Below are positions 35,825 through 43,045 of a DNA stretch of 64,000 bases, piece by piece. The notes under the pieces were generated by a model. It had not been told where the DNA came from. It was given only the letters and a program-made list of their open reading frames with translations, and did no database searches. This DNA is from CBDDLD01 sp965230605 (GTDB lineage: Bacteria; Bacteroidota; Bacteroidia; Flavobacteriales; Flavobacteriaceae), in the NCBI GenBank assembly GCA_965230605.1, contig CBDDLD010000004.1:2728001-2792000 (forward strand). Reading direction: 5' to 3'. The stretch's first letter is position 1. Each line of letters starts with the position of its first letter. A program made the position numbers and the translations under genes.

Positions 35825-36898
35825 TTAATCTCTCAACTTCCGAGATATCTCTAAAATATCAGATAAAACGCCTCTAGCAGTCACTGACTTTCCGGCTCCT
35901 GCACCCTGGATAACCAGAGGTTGTTCATGATAGGCTTCTGTATAAATCTCGAAAAGAGTGTCTGCACCTTTAAGTTGTCCTAGACTAGACTTCCTAGTTT
36001 CTGAGATGAGTTTTACTTCCAAATTTTTATCATTCACATTTAGCTCTCCTACATATCGAAGTACTTCATCATCGCTTAAGTCATTTTTATAAGCATCAAA
36101 ACCTTGATTCAATTCTTTAATTCGGCTTTTGAATTGATGCAATGTCGTTTTTCCATTAAGTTGATTGGGCACTAAAGATTGTACTTTTACTGACCTCAAC
36201 TCTGTTTTTAAACCTAGTTCTCTGGAAAGAATCAATAGTTTTCTTGCCACATCATTACCAGATAGATCTTCGCGTGGGTCCGGCTCTGTTAAACCAAATT
36301 CAGAGGCTGTTTTTAGAACTTCAGAAAAGGTCAATTCCTGATCTGAATAGTTATTAAAAATATAACTCAAGGAGCCTGAAAAAACCCCTCTGATCTTAGT
36401 GATCTTATCACCTGAGTTATGTAGCCGTTTCACGGTTTCTATTACCGGCAGACCTGCTCCAACATTAGTCTCATAAAGGAATTCTTTTTTGTTACCACTA
36501 AGGTCATTCCTTAGATCTTGGTAAAATTTATAATCAAGTGTATTGGCCACCTTATTCGCTGCTACAATATGAAACCCATTAGATATCAAATTTGAGTATT
36601 GTTTGACTAATTCCTTACTTGCTGTAGCGTCTATAGCTATTAAGTTCTGAAGACCTTTAGATTTTATATATCGTATGATGTCTTCAACCTTATAGGGTAC
36701 AGAAAATTGTTCAAAATCTGCTTCCCAGCTGGTCTCAGCACTATCACTAAAGAATGCCAAACGCGAATTGGTAACAACCGGAACTTTTATATGAATCGAC
36801 TGTTCTGTTTTTAATTTATGTCTAGAGGCATTAATCTGTTTGATAAGTGTAGAACCTACATTACCAATGCCGAATATAACTAGATTTATGGTTGTCAT
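35825..36898 (-). CDS. Homoserine dehydrogenase
   Basis: A 357-residue monofunctional homoserine dehydrogenase. The NAD(P) fold motif is FGIGNVGSTLIKQ. The family signature region reads YETNVGAGLPVIETVKRLHNSGDKITKIRGVFSGSLSYIFN, and LTEPDPREDLSGNDVARKLLIL holds the conserved catalytic Lys and Asp residues. It reduces aspartate semialdehyde to homoserine, the substrate of the MetX-like protein just upstream. No aspartokinase or ACT domain is fused. It begins inside the end of metX (38-bp overlap) and ends the SAM-riboswitch operon. Confidence 0.92.
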   Translation of the reverse strand: MTTINLVIFGIGNVGSTLIKQINASRHKLKTEQSIHIKVPVVTNSRLAFFSDSAETSWEADFEQFSVPYKVEDIIRYIKSKGLQNLIAIDATASKELVKQYSNLISNGFHIVAANKVANTLDYKFYQDLRNDLSGNKKEFLYETNVGAGLPVIETVKRLHNSGDKITKIRGVFSGSLSYIFNNYSDQELTFSEVLKTASEFGLTEPDPREDLSGNDVARKLLILSRELGLKTELRSVKVQSLVPNQLNGKTTLHQFKSRIKELNQGFDAYKNDLSDDEVLRYVGELNVNDKNLEVKLISETRKSSLGQLKGADTLFEIYTEAYHEQPLVIQGAGAGKSVTARGVLSDILEISRKLRD

Positions 36899-37877
36899 TT
36901 TCTATAGATTTAATTTTAAAAATGGGTTTTAAAAGTCTATTCAACTGATGATATTCTATTAAGAATGCATCATGTCCGTGAATCGATTTTATTTCCCCAA
37001 TGGTTACATTTTCCTTTACCAGTTTAAGGTCAATGTATGTGTTCCAACTTTCTTCAGACTTAAAAAACAAATCTGAGTTTATGGTTATAATATGTATATG
37101 TGAGGTGATAGATTTGGCGGTCTCTATAAATGTTTTACCATCTCTAGTAATGTCTATGGTTTTTAAAATTTGATTGAGCATTTTATAGGCAGAAAGCTTA
37201 AACCGCCCGTCTAATTTTTTGCCATGGTGTTCTAACCAACTTTCAACATTAAAGAGTGAATCATTGCTTTTTGATCTGTTAAACTTTTCTGTAAAAGATT
37301 CTGGAGTCCTATAGAATGTCATCGCATGAATGCGTGCATCTTTCAATGGTTCCTTTGAATGGTTTAATATTTGGTCTTGAATGTAGCAATTAGCAATCAA
37401 CCAATCTGTCGATTTCCAATCGCAGGCAATTGGTATCACATAGTCAATAAAGTTTGGTCGCATTGCTGCCATTTCCCAAGCAATACCACCACCTACAGAA
37501 CCACCAATACATGCATATAATGTGTCAATATCTAATGCATCTAGTCCTCTGTAAAATATTCCGGCGATATCTCTAGCCACAAAGGTTTTGTAATCTTCAT
37601 ATATATCTAGAGATTCATTACCATGCCCATTACCGGGAATATTAAAACTTATTACTGAATAATGGTCTGTATCTATAACTTTACCTGCTCCTACCAATGT
37701 CTCCCACCAACCATTTTCACCACAAACTTCCGAGTTTCCTGTTAACGCATGATTAACAAGTACCAATGGGGCATCATGCAAAGGTTGCCCGAAAACTTGA
37801 TAGGATAACGGTAAAGAAACTTTTGCCCCGGAATGCAGTTCAAAATCATCAATATGTAAATATTTAAGCTCGCTCAT
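36861..37877 (-). CDS. metX: Homoserine O-acetyltransferase family alpha/beta hydrolase
   Basis: I use the ATG at 37875-37877 (MSELKYLHIDDFELHSG, 338 residues); an upstream GTG is less likely. The nucleophile is S127 in ACIGGSVGGGIAWEMA, with NSDLFF giving the catalytic Asp and IHGHDAFLIE the catalytic His. VLVNHALTGNSEV and FNIPGNGHG are MetX family segments. It acylates homoserine for direct sulfhydrylation by the MetY-like protein upstream. Acetyl or succinyl specificity is inferred from the family. It overlaps the next gene by 38 bp. Confidence 0.9.
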   Translation of the reverse strand: MSELKYLHIDDFELHSGAKVSLPLSYQVFGQPLHDAPLVLVNHALTGNSEVCGENGWWETLVGAGKVIDTDHYSVISFNIPGNGHGNESLDIYEDYKTFVARDIAGIFYRGLDALDIDTLYACIGGSVGGGIAWEMAAMRPNFIDYVIPIACDWKSTDWLIANCYIQDQILNHSKEPLKDARIHAMTFYRTPESFTEKFNRSKSNDSLFNVESWLEHHGKKLDGRFKLSAYKMLNQILKTIDITRDGKTFIETAKSITSHIHIITINSDLFFKSEESWNTYIDLKLVKENVTIGEIKSIHGHDAFLIEYHQLNRLLKPIFKIKSIENDNHKSSYIRHW

Positions 37878-37965
37878 AACTAAAATTTCGAAGAGAGAAG
37901 TAACCATGCCAGGCACTTATCAGCATCTGACATGGTATACACAACACTAATACTAATAATTAAAA

Positions 37966-39258
37966 TTATACTAATTGAGTTTTGTGAACGGTATTAAAAG
38001 CCTCCTGCAAATCTGCCTTTAGGTCTTCAATGTCTTCTATTCCTACTGACAATCTGATAAGGTCATTTGTAACACCAGTCGATAATTGTTCTTCTTCATT
38101 AAGTTGTTGATGGGTAGTACTCGCCGGATGAATAATCAGCGATTTAGTATCTCCTATATTAGCTAAGAGTGAAAATAATTGTGTCTTATCTGCTATGGTT
38201 TTAGCAGCATCAAAACCTCCTTTAGCTCCAAAAGTTACAATACCACTTTGCCCATTAGGCAAATATTTATCTGAAAGTTGTTTGTACTTACTAGATTCAA
38301 GACCCGGGTAGTTCACCCAAGCCACTTGTTCGTTTGTTTCTAACCATTTGGCTAATGCCAAGGCATTTTCACTATGTTTTTTAATCCGTAGTTCTAAAGT
38401 TTCTAAGCCTTGTAAAATTTGAAACGCATTAAACGGGCTCAATGCCCCTCCATAATCTCTTAATCCTTCAATTCTAACTTTAGCAATAAATGCCGCCTCT
38501 TCTAAAGCTTCGCTATAAACTAATCCATGGTAACCCGGAGAAGGTTCAGTAAATTCAGGGAATTTTCCATTGGTCCAGTCAAACGTACCAGCATCAATAA
38601 TAACACCTCCCAAAGCTGTACCATTTCCATTGATGTATTTTGTTAGAGAATGAATTACAATATTAGCTCCATATTCGATTGGGTTCAATAGATATGGTGT
38701 TGCTACTGTGTTATCAACTATTAATGGAACTTTAAATGTCTTAGCTTGTTCTGAAATAGCTTCAATATCTAAAACATCTAGTTTTGGATTCCCAACAGAT
38801 TCAATAAAAAATGCTCTTGTATTTTCCTGCGCTGCTTTATTAAAATTCTCAGGATCAGACGGATCTACAAAGGTTGTTGTAATTCCGTGTCTCGGTAAAG
38901 TAACACTTAAAAGGTTATAGGTACCACCGTATAGACTATTTGAAGCTACGATATGATCTCCTGCTTTCAATAATGTAAATAACGTGGTTGCTGTTGCCGA
39001 AGTTCCTGAAGCAGTAACTACAGCAGCTAATCCACCTTCTAATGCGGTTAACCGTTGTTCTAATACATCATTTGTAGGGTTATTGATTCTGGTATAAATA
39101 TTACCTGTTTCAGAAAGATTAAACAGGTTAGCCGCATGGTCTGAATCATTAAAAACATAGGCTGTAGATTGATAAATTGGTACGGCTCTAGTACCACCGT
39201 TTTGTTGGACATCATGTCCTGCATGTAATGCTTTAGTAGCAAATTTTTGTGTGCTCAT
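37966..39258 (-). CDS. metY: O-acetylhomoserine aminocarboxypropyltransferase (sulfhydrylase)
   Basis: A 430-residue PLP enzyme of the Cys/Met metabolism family. The PLP lysine is K207 in VIHSLTKYINGNG. YTRINNPTNDVLEQRLTALEGG and ASNSLYGGTYNLL are family motifs, and the length fits MetY rather than the shorter MetB or MetC. It makes homocysteine from O-acetylhomoserine and sulfide. It is the first gene after the SAM-I riboswitch, 69 bp after the regulatory terminator, and 88 bp before metX. Confidence 0.92.
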   Translation of the reverse strand: MSTQKFATKALHAGHDVQQNGGTRAVPIYQSTAYVFNDSDHAANLFNLSETGNIYTRINNPTNDVLEQRLTALEGGLAAVVTASGTSATATTLFTLLKAGDHIVASNSLYGGTYNLLSVTLPRHGITTTFVDPSDPENFNKAAQENTRAFFIESVGNPKLDVLDIEAISEQAKTFKVPLIVDNTVATPYLLNPIEYGANIVIHSLTKYINGNGTALGGVIIDAGTFDWTNGKFPEFTEPSPGYHGLVYSEALEEAAFIAKVRIEGLRDYGGALSPFNAFQILQGLETLELRIKKHSENALALAKWLETNEQVAWVNYPGLESSKYKQLSDKYLPNGQSGIVTFGAKGGFDAAKTIADKTQLFSLLANIGDTKSLIIHPASTTHQQLNEEEQLSTGVTNDLIRLSVGIEDIEDLKADLQEAFNTVHKTQLV

Positions 39259-39327
39259 TTTTCAAATTTTTTTTATTAGACGCCAAGCCCATACTGAGTT
39301 AACAGATAAAACAATTAGAAAAATGTT

Positions 39328-39363
39328 AAAAAGAAAATACCGTAATTACAGGAAGTAATTACG
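39328..39363 (-). terminator. Expression-platform terminator of the SAM-I riboswitch
   Basis: On the minus strand CGTAATTAC-TTCCT-GTAATTACG, a 9-bp perfect stem (39363-39341), followed by a T-rich tail (GTATTTTCTTTTT). It lies directly after the aptamer and 69 bp before metY, as expected for transcriptional control. Confidence 0.82.
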
Positions 39364-39365
39364 TT

Positions 39366-39474
39366 TGGTTATCTATCTAAAAACATGTGCTTTAGTAGAA
39401 TTTAGCACCTTCTTTATTGCTAAAGGGTTGCTAAGGCTTCACAGGGTCTATTCCCTCCACCTTTCTTGATAACA
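39366..39474 (-). ncRNA. SAM-I (S-box) riboswitch upstream of metY-metX-hom
   Basis: The minus strand contains the S-box core in order: GTTATCAAGAAAGGTGGAGGGA, then GACCCTGTGAAGCCTTAGCAACC, then AAGGTGCTAAATTC, then AGATAGATAAC. Arm P1 is GTTATC (39473-39468) with GATAAC (39373-39368). These match the conserved kink-turn, GCAACC and AAGGUGCUAA segments of SAM-I aptamers. It should switch off the methionine operon when SAM is abundant by letting the downstream terminator form. Confidence 0.95.
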
Positions 39475-39501
39475 TTTCAATAAGTGATTGAACTTATGGC
39501 A

Positions 39502-39533
39502 CAAATATTCAGTCAGAAAAATTTAAAATCCAA
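39502..39533 (-). promoter_or_regulatory. Possible promoter of the SAM-I-controlled operon
   Basis: On the minus strand TTG (39533-39531), 21-nt spacer, AATATTTG (39509-39502), one mismatch from TAnnTTTG. Transcription would start near 39495, about 20 nt before the aptamer. Tentative. Confidence 0.4.
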
Positions 39534-39622
39534 ATTATTTTTCAATTTTCTATATTCTTTAACACAAACTATAGTTAGAACCCAAGGTATTGTTAAAGGT
39601 TTTATAGTTACGTTTTTATATG

Positions 39623-39630
39623 TATTTTTG
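39623..39630 (+). promoter_or_regulatory. -7 element TATTTTTG of the metK promoter
   Basis: Exact match to TAnnTTTG. A start site about 7 nt downstream would fall just before the SAM-II-like aptamer at 39644, which supports the assignment. No TTG occurs 17-23 nt upstream. Confidence 0.5.
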
Positions 39631-39643
39631 ACCTCTGAATTCC

Positions 39644-39715
39644 GGAGGAATGATTTGACTGATTGCAACCTCAAACCCCAGTCTTTTTTGGGTGTAAAAA
39701 AAGCTAAAAGCAGTG
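39644..39715 (+). ncRNA. SAM-II-like riboswitch upstream of metK
   Basis: Stem P1 is GAGG (39645-39648) with CCTC (39669-39672). Its loop reads AATGATTTGACTGATTGCAA. Downstream is AGCTAAAAGCAGT (39702-39714), whose CAGT (39711-39714) can pair with ACTG (39658-39661) to make the H-type pseudoknot. UGAUUU, AUUGCA and GCUAAAA are the conserved blocks of SAM-II aptamers. A small hairpin ACCC/GGGT is inserted in the connecting loop. In addition GATTTGAC (39652-39659) can pair with GTCAAATC (39737-39744) just before the metK start, a possible competing structure. Confidence 0.78.
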
Positions 39716-39764
39716 TAATGTGCTTTATACAGTTACGTCAAATCCTCAAACGAAAATTAAACTT

Positions 39765-41018
39765 ATGGCATACTTATTTACTTCAGAGAGTGTTTCTGAA
39801 GGACATCCAGATAAAGTAGCAGATCAAATCAGTGATGCACTTATAGATCATTTTTTAGCATTTGACCCTGACTCTAAAGTCGCATGCGAAACCCTAGTCA
39901 CAACAGGGCAAGTGGTATTGGCTGGTGAAGTAAAATCTAATACTTATCTCGATGTACAAAAAATAGCTAGAGATACGATTAATAAAATAGGATATACCAA
40001 GAGTGAATATATGTTTGACGGCAATTCTTGTGGTGTATTTTCTGCAATTCACGAACAGTCTGAAGATATTAATCGTGGTGTAGATCGTGATAGTAAAGAA
40101 GAGCAGGGTGCAGGTGATCAAGGTATGATGTTCGGATACGCTACTAGAGAGACCGATAATTATATGCCTTTGGCTCTAGATCTTTCTCATCTTATGCTAA
40201 AGGAACTTGCTGATTTAAGGAGAGAATCAAAAGATATTACTTATTTAAGACCAGATTCTAAAAGTCAGGTTACTATTGAATATGATGATAATAACATTCC
40301 TCAACGTATTGATGCTATTGTAATCTCTACACAGCATGATGACTTTGGCACTGATGATGTAATGCTCGCAAAAATTAGAGAAGATGTCATCAATATCTTA
40401 ATTCCAAGAGTCGTCGCTAAATTACCTGAACATATTCAGAAGTTATTTAATGATGATATCAAATATCATATCAACCCTACCGGGAAGTTTGTAATAGGAG
40501 GGCCTCATGGCGACACTGGTTTAACCGGTCGAAAAATCATCGTAGACACCTATGGTGGTAAAGGTGCTCATGGAGGAGGTGCCTTCTCTGGAAAGGACCC
40601 GAGTAAAGTAGATAGAAGCGCGGCATATGCGACGCGCCACATTGCAAAGAATTTAGTAGCTGCAGGTGTTTGTGATGAAGTTTTAGTTCAGGTATCTTAT
40701 GCTATAGGTGTTGTTGAACCTATGGGAATTTTTATTGACACTTATGGGACTTGTCCATTTAATATGACGGATGGTGAAATTGCTGAAAAGGTATCTGAGA
40801 TTTTTGATATGCGTCCTGCGGCAATTGAAGAACGTCTAAAACTACGTCAACCCATGTATAGCGAAACTGCAGCTTATGGTCATATGGGGCGTGTTAATGA
40901 AACCGTTTCTAAAACCTTCTCTCAGCCTAATGGGGAAGATCGCACCATAGATGTCGAACTTTTCACTTGGGAGAAATTAGATTATGTCGATAAAGTAAAG
41001 ACTGCTTTCGGTCTTTAA
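39765..41018 (+). CDS. metK: S-adenosylmethionine synthetase
   Basis: The ATG at 39765 gives 417 residues starting MAYLFTSESVSEGHPDKVADQ. An upstream in-frame start would lie inside the riboswitch region. GAGDQGMMFGYA, GGPHGDTGLTGRKIIVDTYGG and GGGAFSGKDPSKVDRSAAYATR are MetK signatures. It makes SAM from methionine and ATP. The product is the likely ligand of both RNA switches in the upstream gap, forming a negative feedback loop. Confidence 0.97.
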   Translation: MAYLFTSESVSEGHPDKVADQISDALIDHFLAFDPDSKVACETLVTTGQVVLAGEVKSNTYLDVQKIARDTINKIGYTKSEYMFDGNSCGVFSAIHEQSEDINRGVDRDSKEEQGAGDQGMMFGYATRETDNYMPLALDLSHLMLKELADLRRESKDITYLRPDSKSQVTIEYDDNNIPQRIDAIVISTQHDDFGTDDVMLAKIREDVINILIPRVVAKLPEHIQKLFNDDIKYHINPTGKFVIGGPHGDTGLTGRKIIVDTYGGKGAHGGGAFSGKDPSKVDRSAAYATRHIAKNLVAAGVCDEVLVQVSYAIGVVEPMGIFIDTYGTCPFNMTDGEIAEKVSEIFDMRPAAIEERLKLRQPMYSETAAYGHMGRVNETVSKTFSQPNGEDRTIDVELFTWEKLDYVDKVKTAFGL

Positions 41019-41036
41019 CTATAAAAAACATCAATT

Positions 41037-41075
41037 AAAAAGCCTTATAAATACTGACTTTATAAGGCTTTTTTG
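41037..41075 (+). terminator. Intrinsic terminator after metK
   Basis: Arms AAAAAGCCTTATAAA and TTTATAAGGCTTTTT with a 7-nt loop, then more Ts. It lies about 20 bp after the metK stop. Confidence 0.92.
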
Positions 41076-41176
41076 TTTTATTTGATTATTACTAAGTAGG
41101 AATTTTTAAAGTTGATCTGTTATATAATTGGCGGTTATTAATCATTTAGAATAGATTAACTTTAAAACTTTATCTT

Positions 41177-43003
41177 ATGAAATGTAAACTACGATTACCG
41201 CAGTTCTATTTTTTAATCCTATTTTCTTTACTAGCACTTACATCATGTCAAACAGATGATGGTAATTCTGGAAATAATGATCCTCAGAATAACATCCCTG
41301 ATACTTTTTCTGATTACTTCGGTAACCAGATCAACAGAGACTTTTTAGGTACAGTTGTTGACGTCAACAATCAGCCTATTGAGGCTGTAACAATTACCAT
41401 CGGAAGCAGTATGGCTATGACTGATGCTAATGGTGTATTCTTTATCAATAGTGCCACAGTAAATGAGCGTTTTGGGTATGTGAAAGCTGAAAAAACGGGT
41501 TATATTCATGGCTCTCGTAGTGTTGTTCCATCTACAGGTGTGAACAAGGTAAACATTATGCTTTTAGAAGCTGATGTTGCAGGAACTACCAATAGTGGTA
41601 CCTCAGAGACTATTACACTATCTAATGGTTCCTCTGTAGCTTTAGATGGAAACTTTGTTAAAGAAGATGGCTCTGCATATAGTGGAAGTGTTGATGTAAT
41701 TATGCATCATCTAGATCCTATGGATGAGGATATGTCTGTGCAAATGCCAGGTATGCTTTATGCAGAAAATCAAGAAGGCGCTGAGCGTATGTTACAAACC
41801 TTAGGAATGCTTGCTGTAGAATTAAGGGGAACTGGAGGCGAAGATCTTAATTTAGGTAATGGATCTTCAGCAGAAATTAAAATCCCTGTAGATCCAAGCT
41901 TGATGGCTACGGCCCCACCATCAATTCCGTTATGGTATTTTGATGAAGATAATGGCTATTGGAAAGAGGAAGGGCAAGCTGTACTTGTTGGTAATATGTA
42001 TGTTGGTACTGTTACGCATTTCTCATTCTGGAATTGTGACATCCCTGCCGAAGCTATAACATTATGTGTATCGGCTACTGATGACGAAAACAACCCATTA
42101 AACAATCTATACGTTACCATAACCAGTACAACTTTTGGGACTACCGGAGGTTATATCAACGAAAATGGAGAAGTGTGTGGATATGTGCCAAGTGGCGAGA
42201 CTTTAGAACTTAATGTATACAGTTATGAATTCTGTAGTGACATGCCTCTGTTAACACAATCCATAGGACCTTTTAATAGTGACTCTAGTATTACTGTAAT
42301 TATTCCTGAGAGCAATGATGTTATTTCTGAAACTGTTACAGGAACATTCAATACATGTAGTGGCGACCCTGTATCTAACGGTTATGTTCAGGTAACTTAT
42401 GGTAGTCAAACATTTACGGATGCCGTTACTGATGGTTCTTTTGAGATCAATTTATTACGTTGTGATGAAGACAATACATTCAGCATTAAGGGTAGTGATT
42501 ATGTCAACTTACAAACTACCGGTTCTATAAGTTATACGTTTACTACACCATTAACTGATGTAGGAACTATTAGTGCTTGTAATGCTGTAGACGAGTTTGT
42601 TCAATATACTATAGATGATAATGAGACAACTATCATCTTAGAACCTTTTAATGTTGAATTTGCCGTGTCTGGTCCAAATGTTAACGCTCCAACCCTATAC
42701 ATAAGTGGTTTTGGAGACGGAACAGGAGGAGGTAATACTTGCTTCTATATGGTAGGACAATTAAACGACCCAGATTATTTAGGTACATACGACCATTGGG
42801 ATTGGAATGACATTAACGATACCGGGTTTAATATCTCGGAATGTCAGCAGATTTCAAACATGAATAATGGTATCATATACAATTTAACCGCTTTAGGGGA
42901 AGTTGGTGAGTATGTCGACATCAACTTCAATGGTACTTACGAAGATTATGACGGTAATCCACACGCCATAAGTGGAGTTATACATGTCCTTAGGGATCAA
43001 TAG
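41177..43003 (+). CDS. Putative surface lipoprotein with carboxypeptidase-regulatory-like domain
   Basis: A 608-residue lipoprotein; lipobox cysteine in LLALTSC at about residue 24, followed by a Ser/Asn/Gly-rich spacer (QTDDGNSGNNDP). An N-terminal CarboxypepD_reg-like Ig fold (about 50-130; FLGTVVDVNNQPIEAVTITIGSSMAMTDANGVFFINSA) is followed by further beta-sandwich-like modules and many acidic residues. No enzyme motif seen. The acidic spacer after the lipidated Cys resembles lipoprotein export signals that send Bacteroidota lipoproteins to the cell surface. Single-gene unit between two terminators. Confidence 0.75.
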   Translation: MKCKLRLPQFYFLILFSLLALTSCQTDDGNSGNNDPQNNIPDTFSDYFGNQINRDFLGTVVDVNNQPIEAVTITIGSSMAMTDANGVFFINSATVNERFGYVKAEKTGYIHGSRSVVPSTGVNKVNIMLLEADVAGTTNSGTSETITLSNGSSVALDGNFVKEDGSAYSGSVDVIMHHLDPMDEDMSVQMPGMLYAENQEGAERMLQTLGMLAVELRGTGGEDLNLGNGSSAEIKIPVDPSLMATAPPSIPLWYFDEDNGYWKEEGQAVLVGNMYVGTVTHFSFWNCDIPAEAITLCVSATDDENNPLNNLYVTITSTTFGTTGGYINENGEVCGYVPSGETLELNVYSYEFCSDMPLLTQSIGPFNSDSSITVIIPESNDVISETVTGTFNTCSGDPVSNGYVQVTYGSQTFTDAVTDGSFEINLLRCDEDNTFSIKGSDYVNLQTTGSISYTFTTPLTDVGTISACNAVDEFVQYTIDDNETTIILEPFNVEFAVSGPNVNAPTLYISGFGDGTGGGNTCFYMVGQLNDPDYLGTYDHWDWNDINDTGFNISECQQISNMNNGIIYNLTALGEVGEYVDINFNGTYEDYDGNPHAISGVIHVLRDQ

Positions 43004-43009
43004 TAAGGG

Positions 43010-43041
43010 AAAAAGCCTTCTCAATTGAGAAGGCTTTTTTT
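43010..43041. terminator. Bidirectional terminator between lipoprotein and TonB-receptor genes
   Basis: A perfect palindrome, AAAAAGCCTTCTCAA and TTGAGAAGGCTTTTT (43010-43039), with T-runs in both directions, between two convergent genes. Confidence 0.92.
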
Positions 43042-43045
43042 ATGC

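Noticed and set aside
37878..37916. A GTG-started N-terminal extension of metX (MPGMVTSLFEILV)
   Set aside because: The extension is not typical of the family, and the ATG at 37877 gives the normal N-terminus.
39484..39819. A 111-codon open frame on the plus strand across the metY-metK gap
   Set aside because: It spans the promoter and SAM-II-like element and runs into metK in another frame; its composition does not look like protein.
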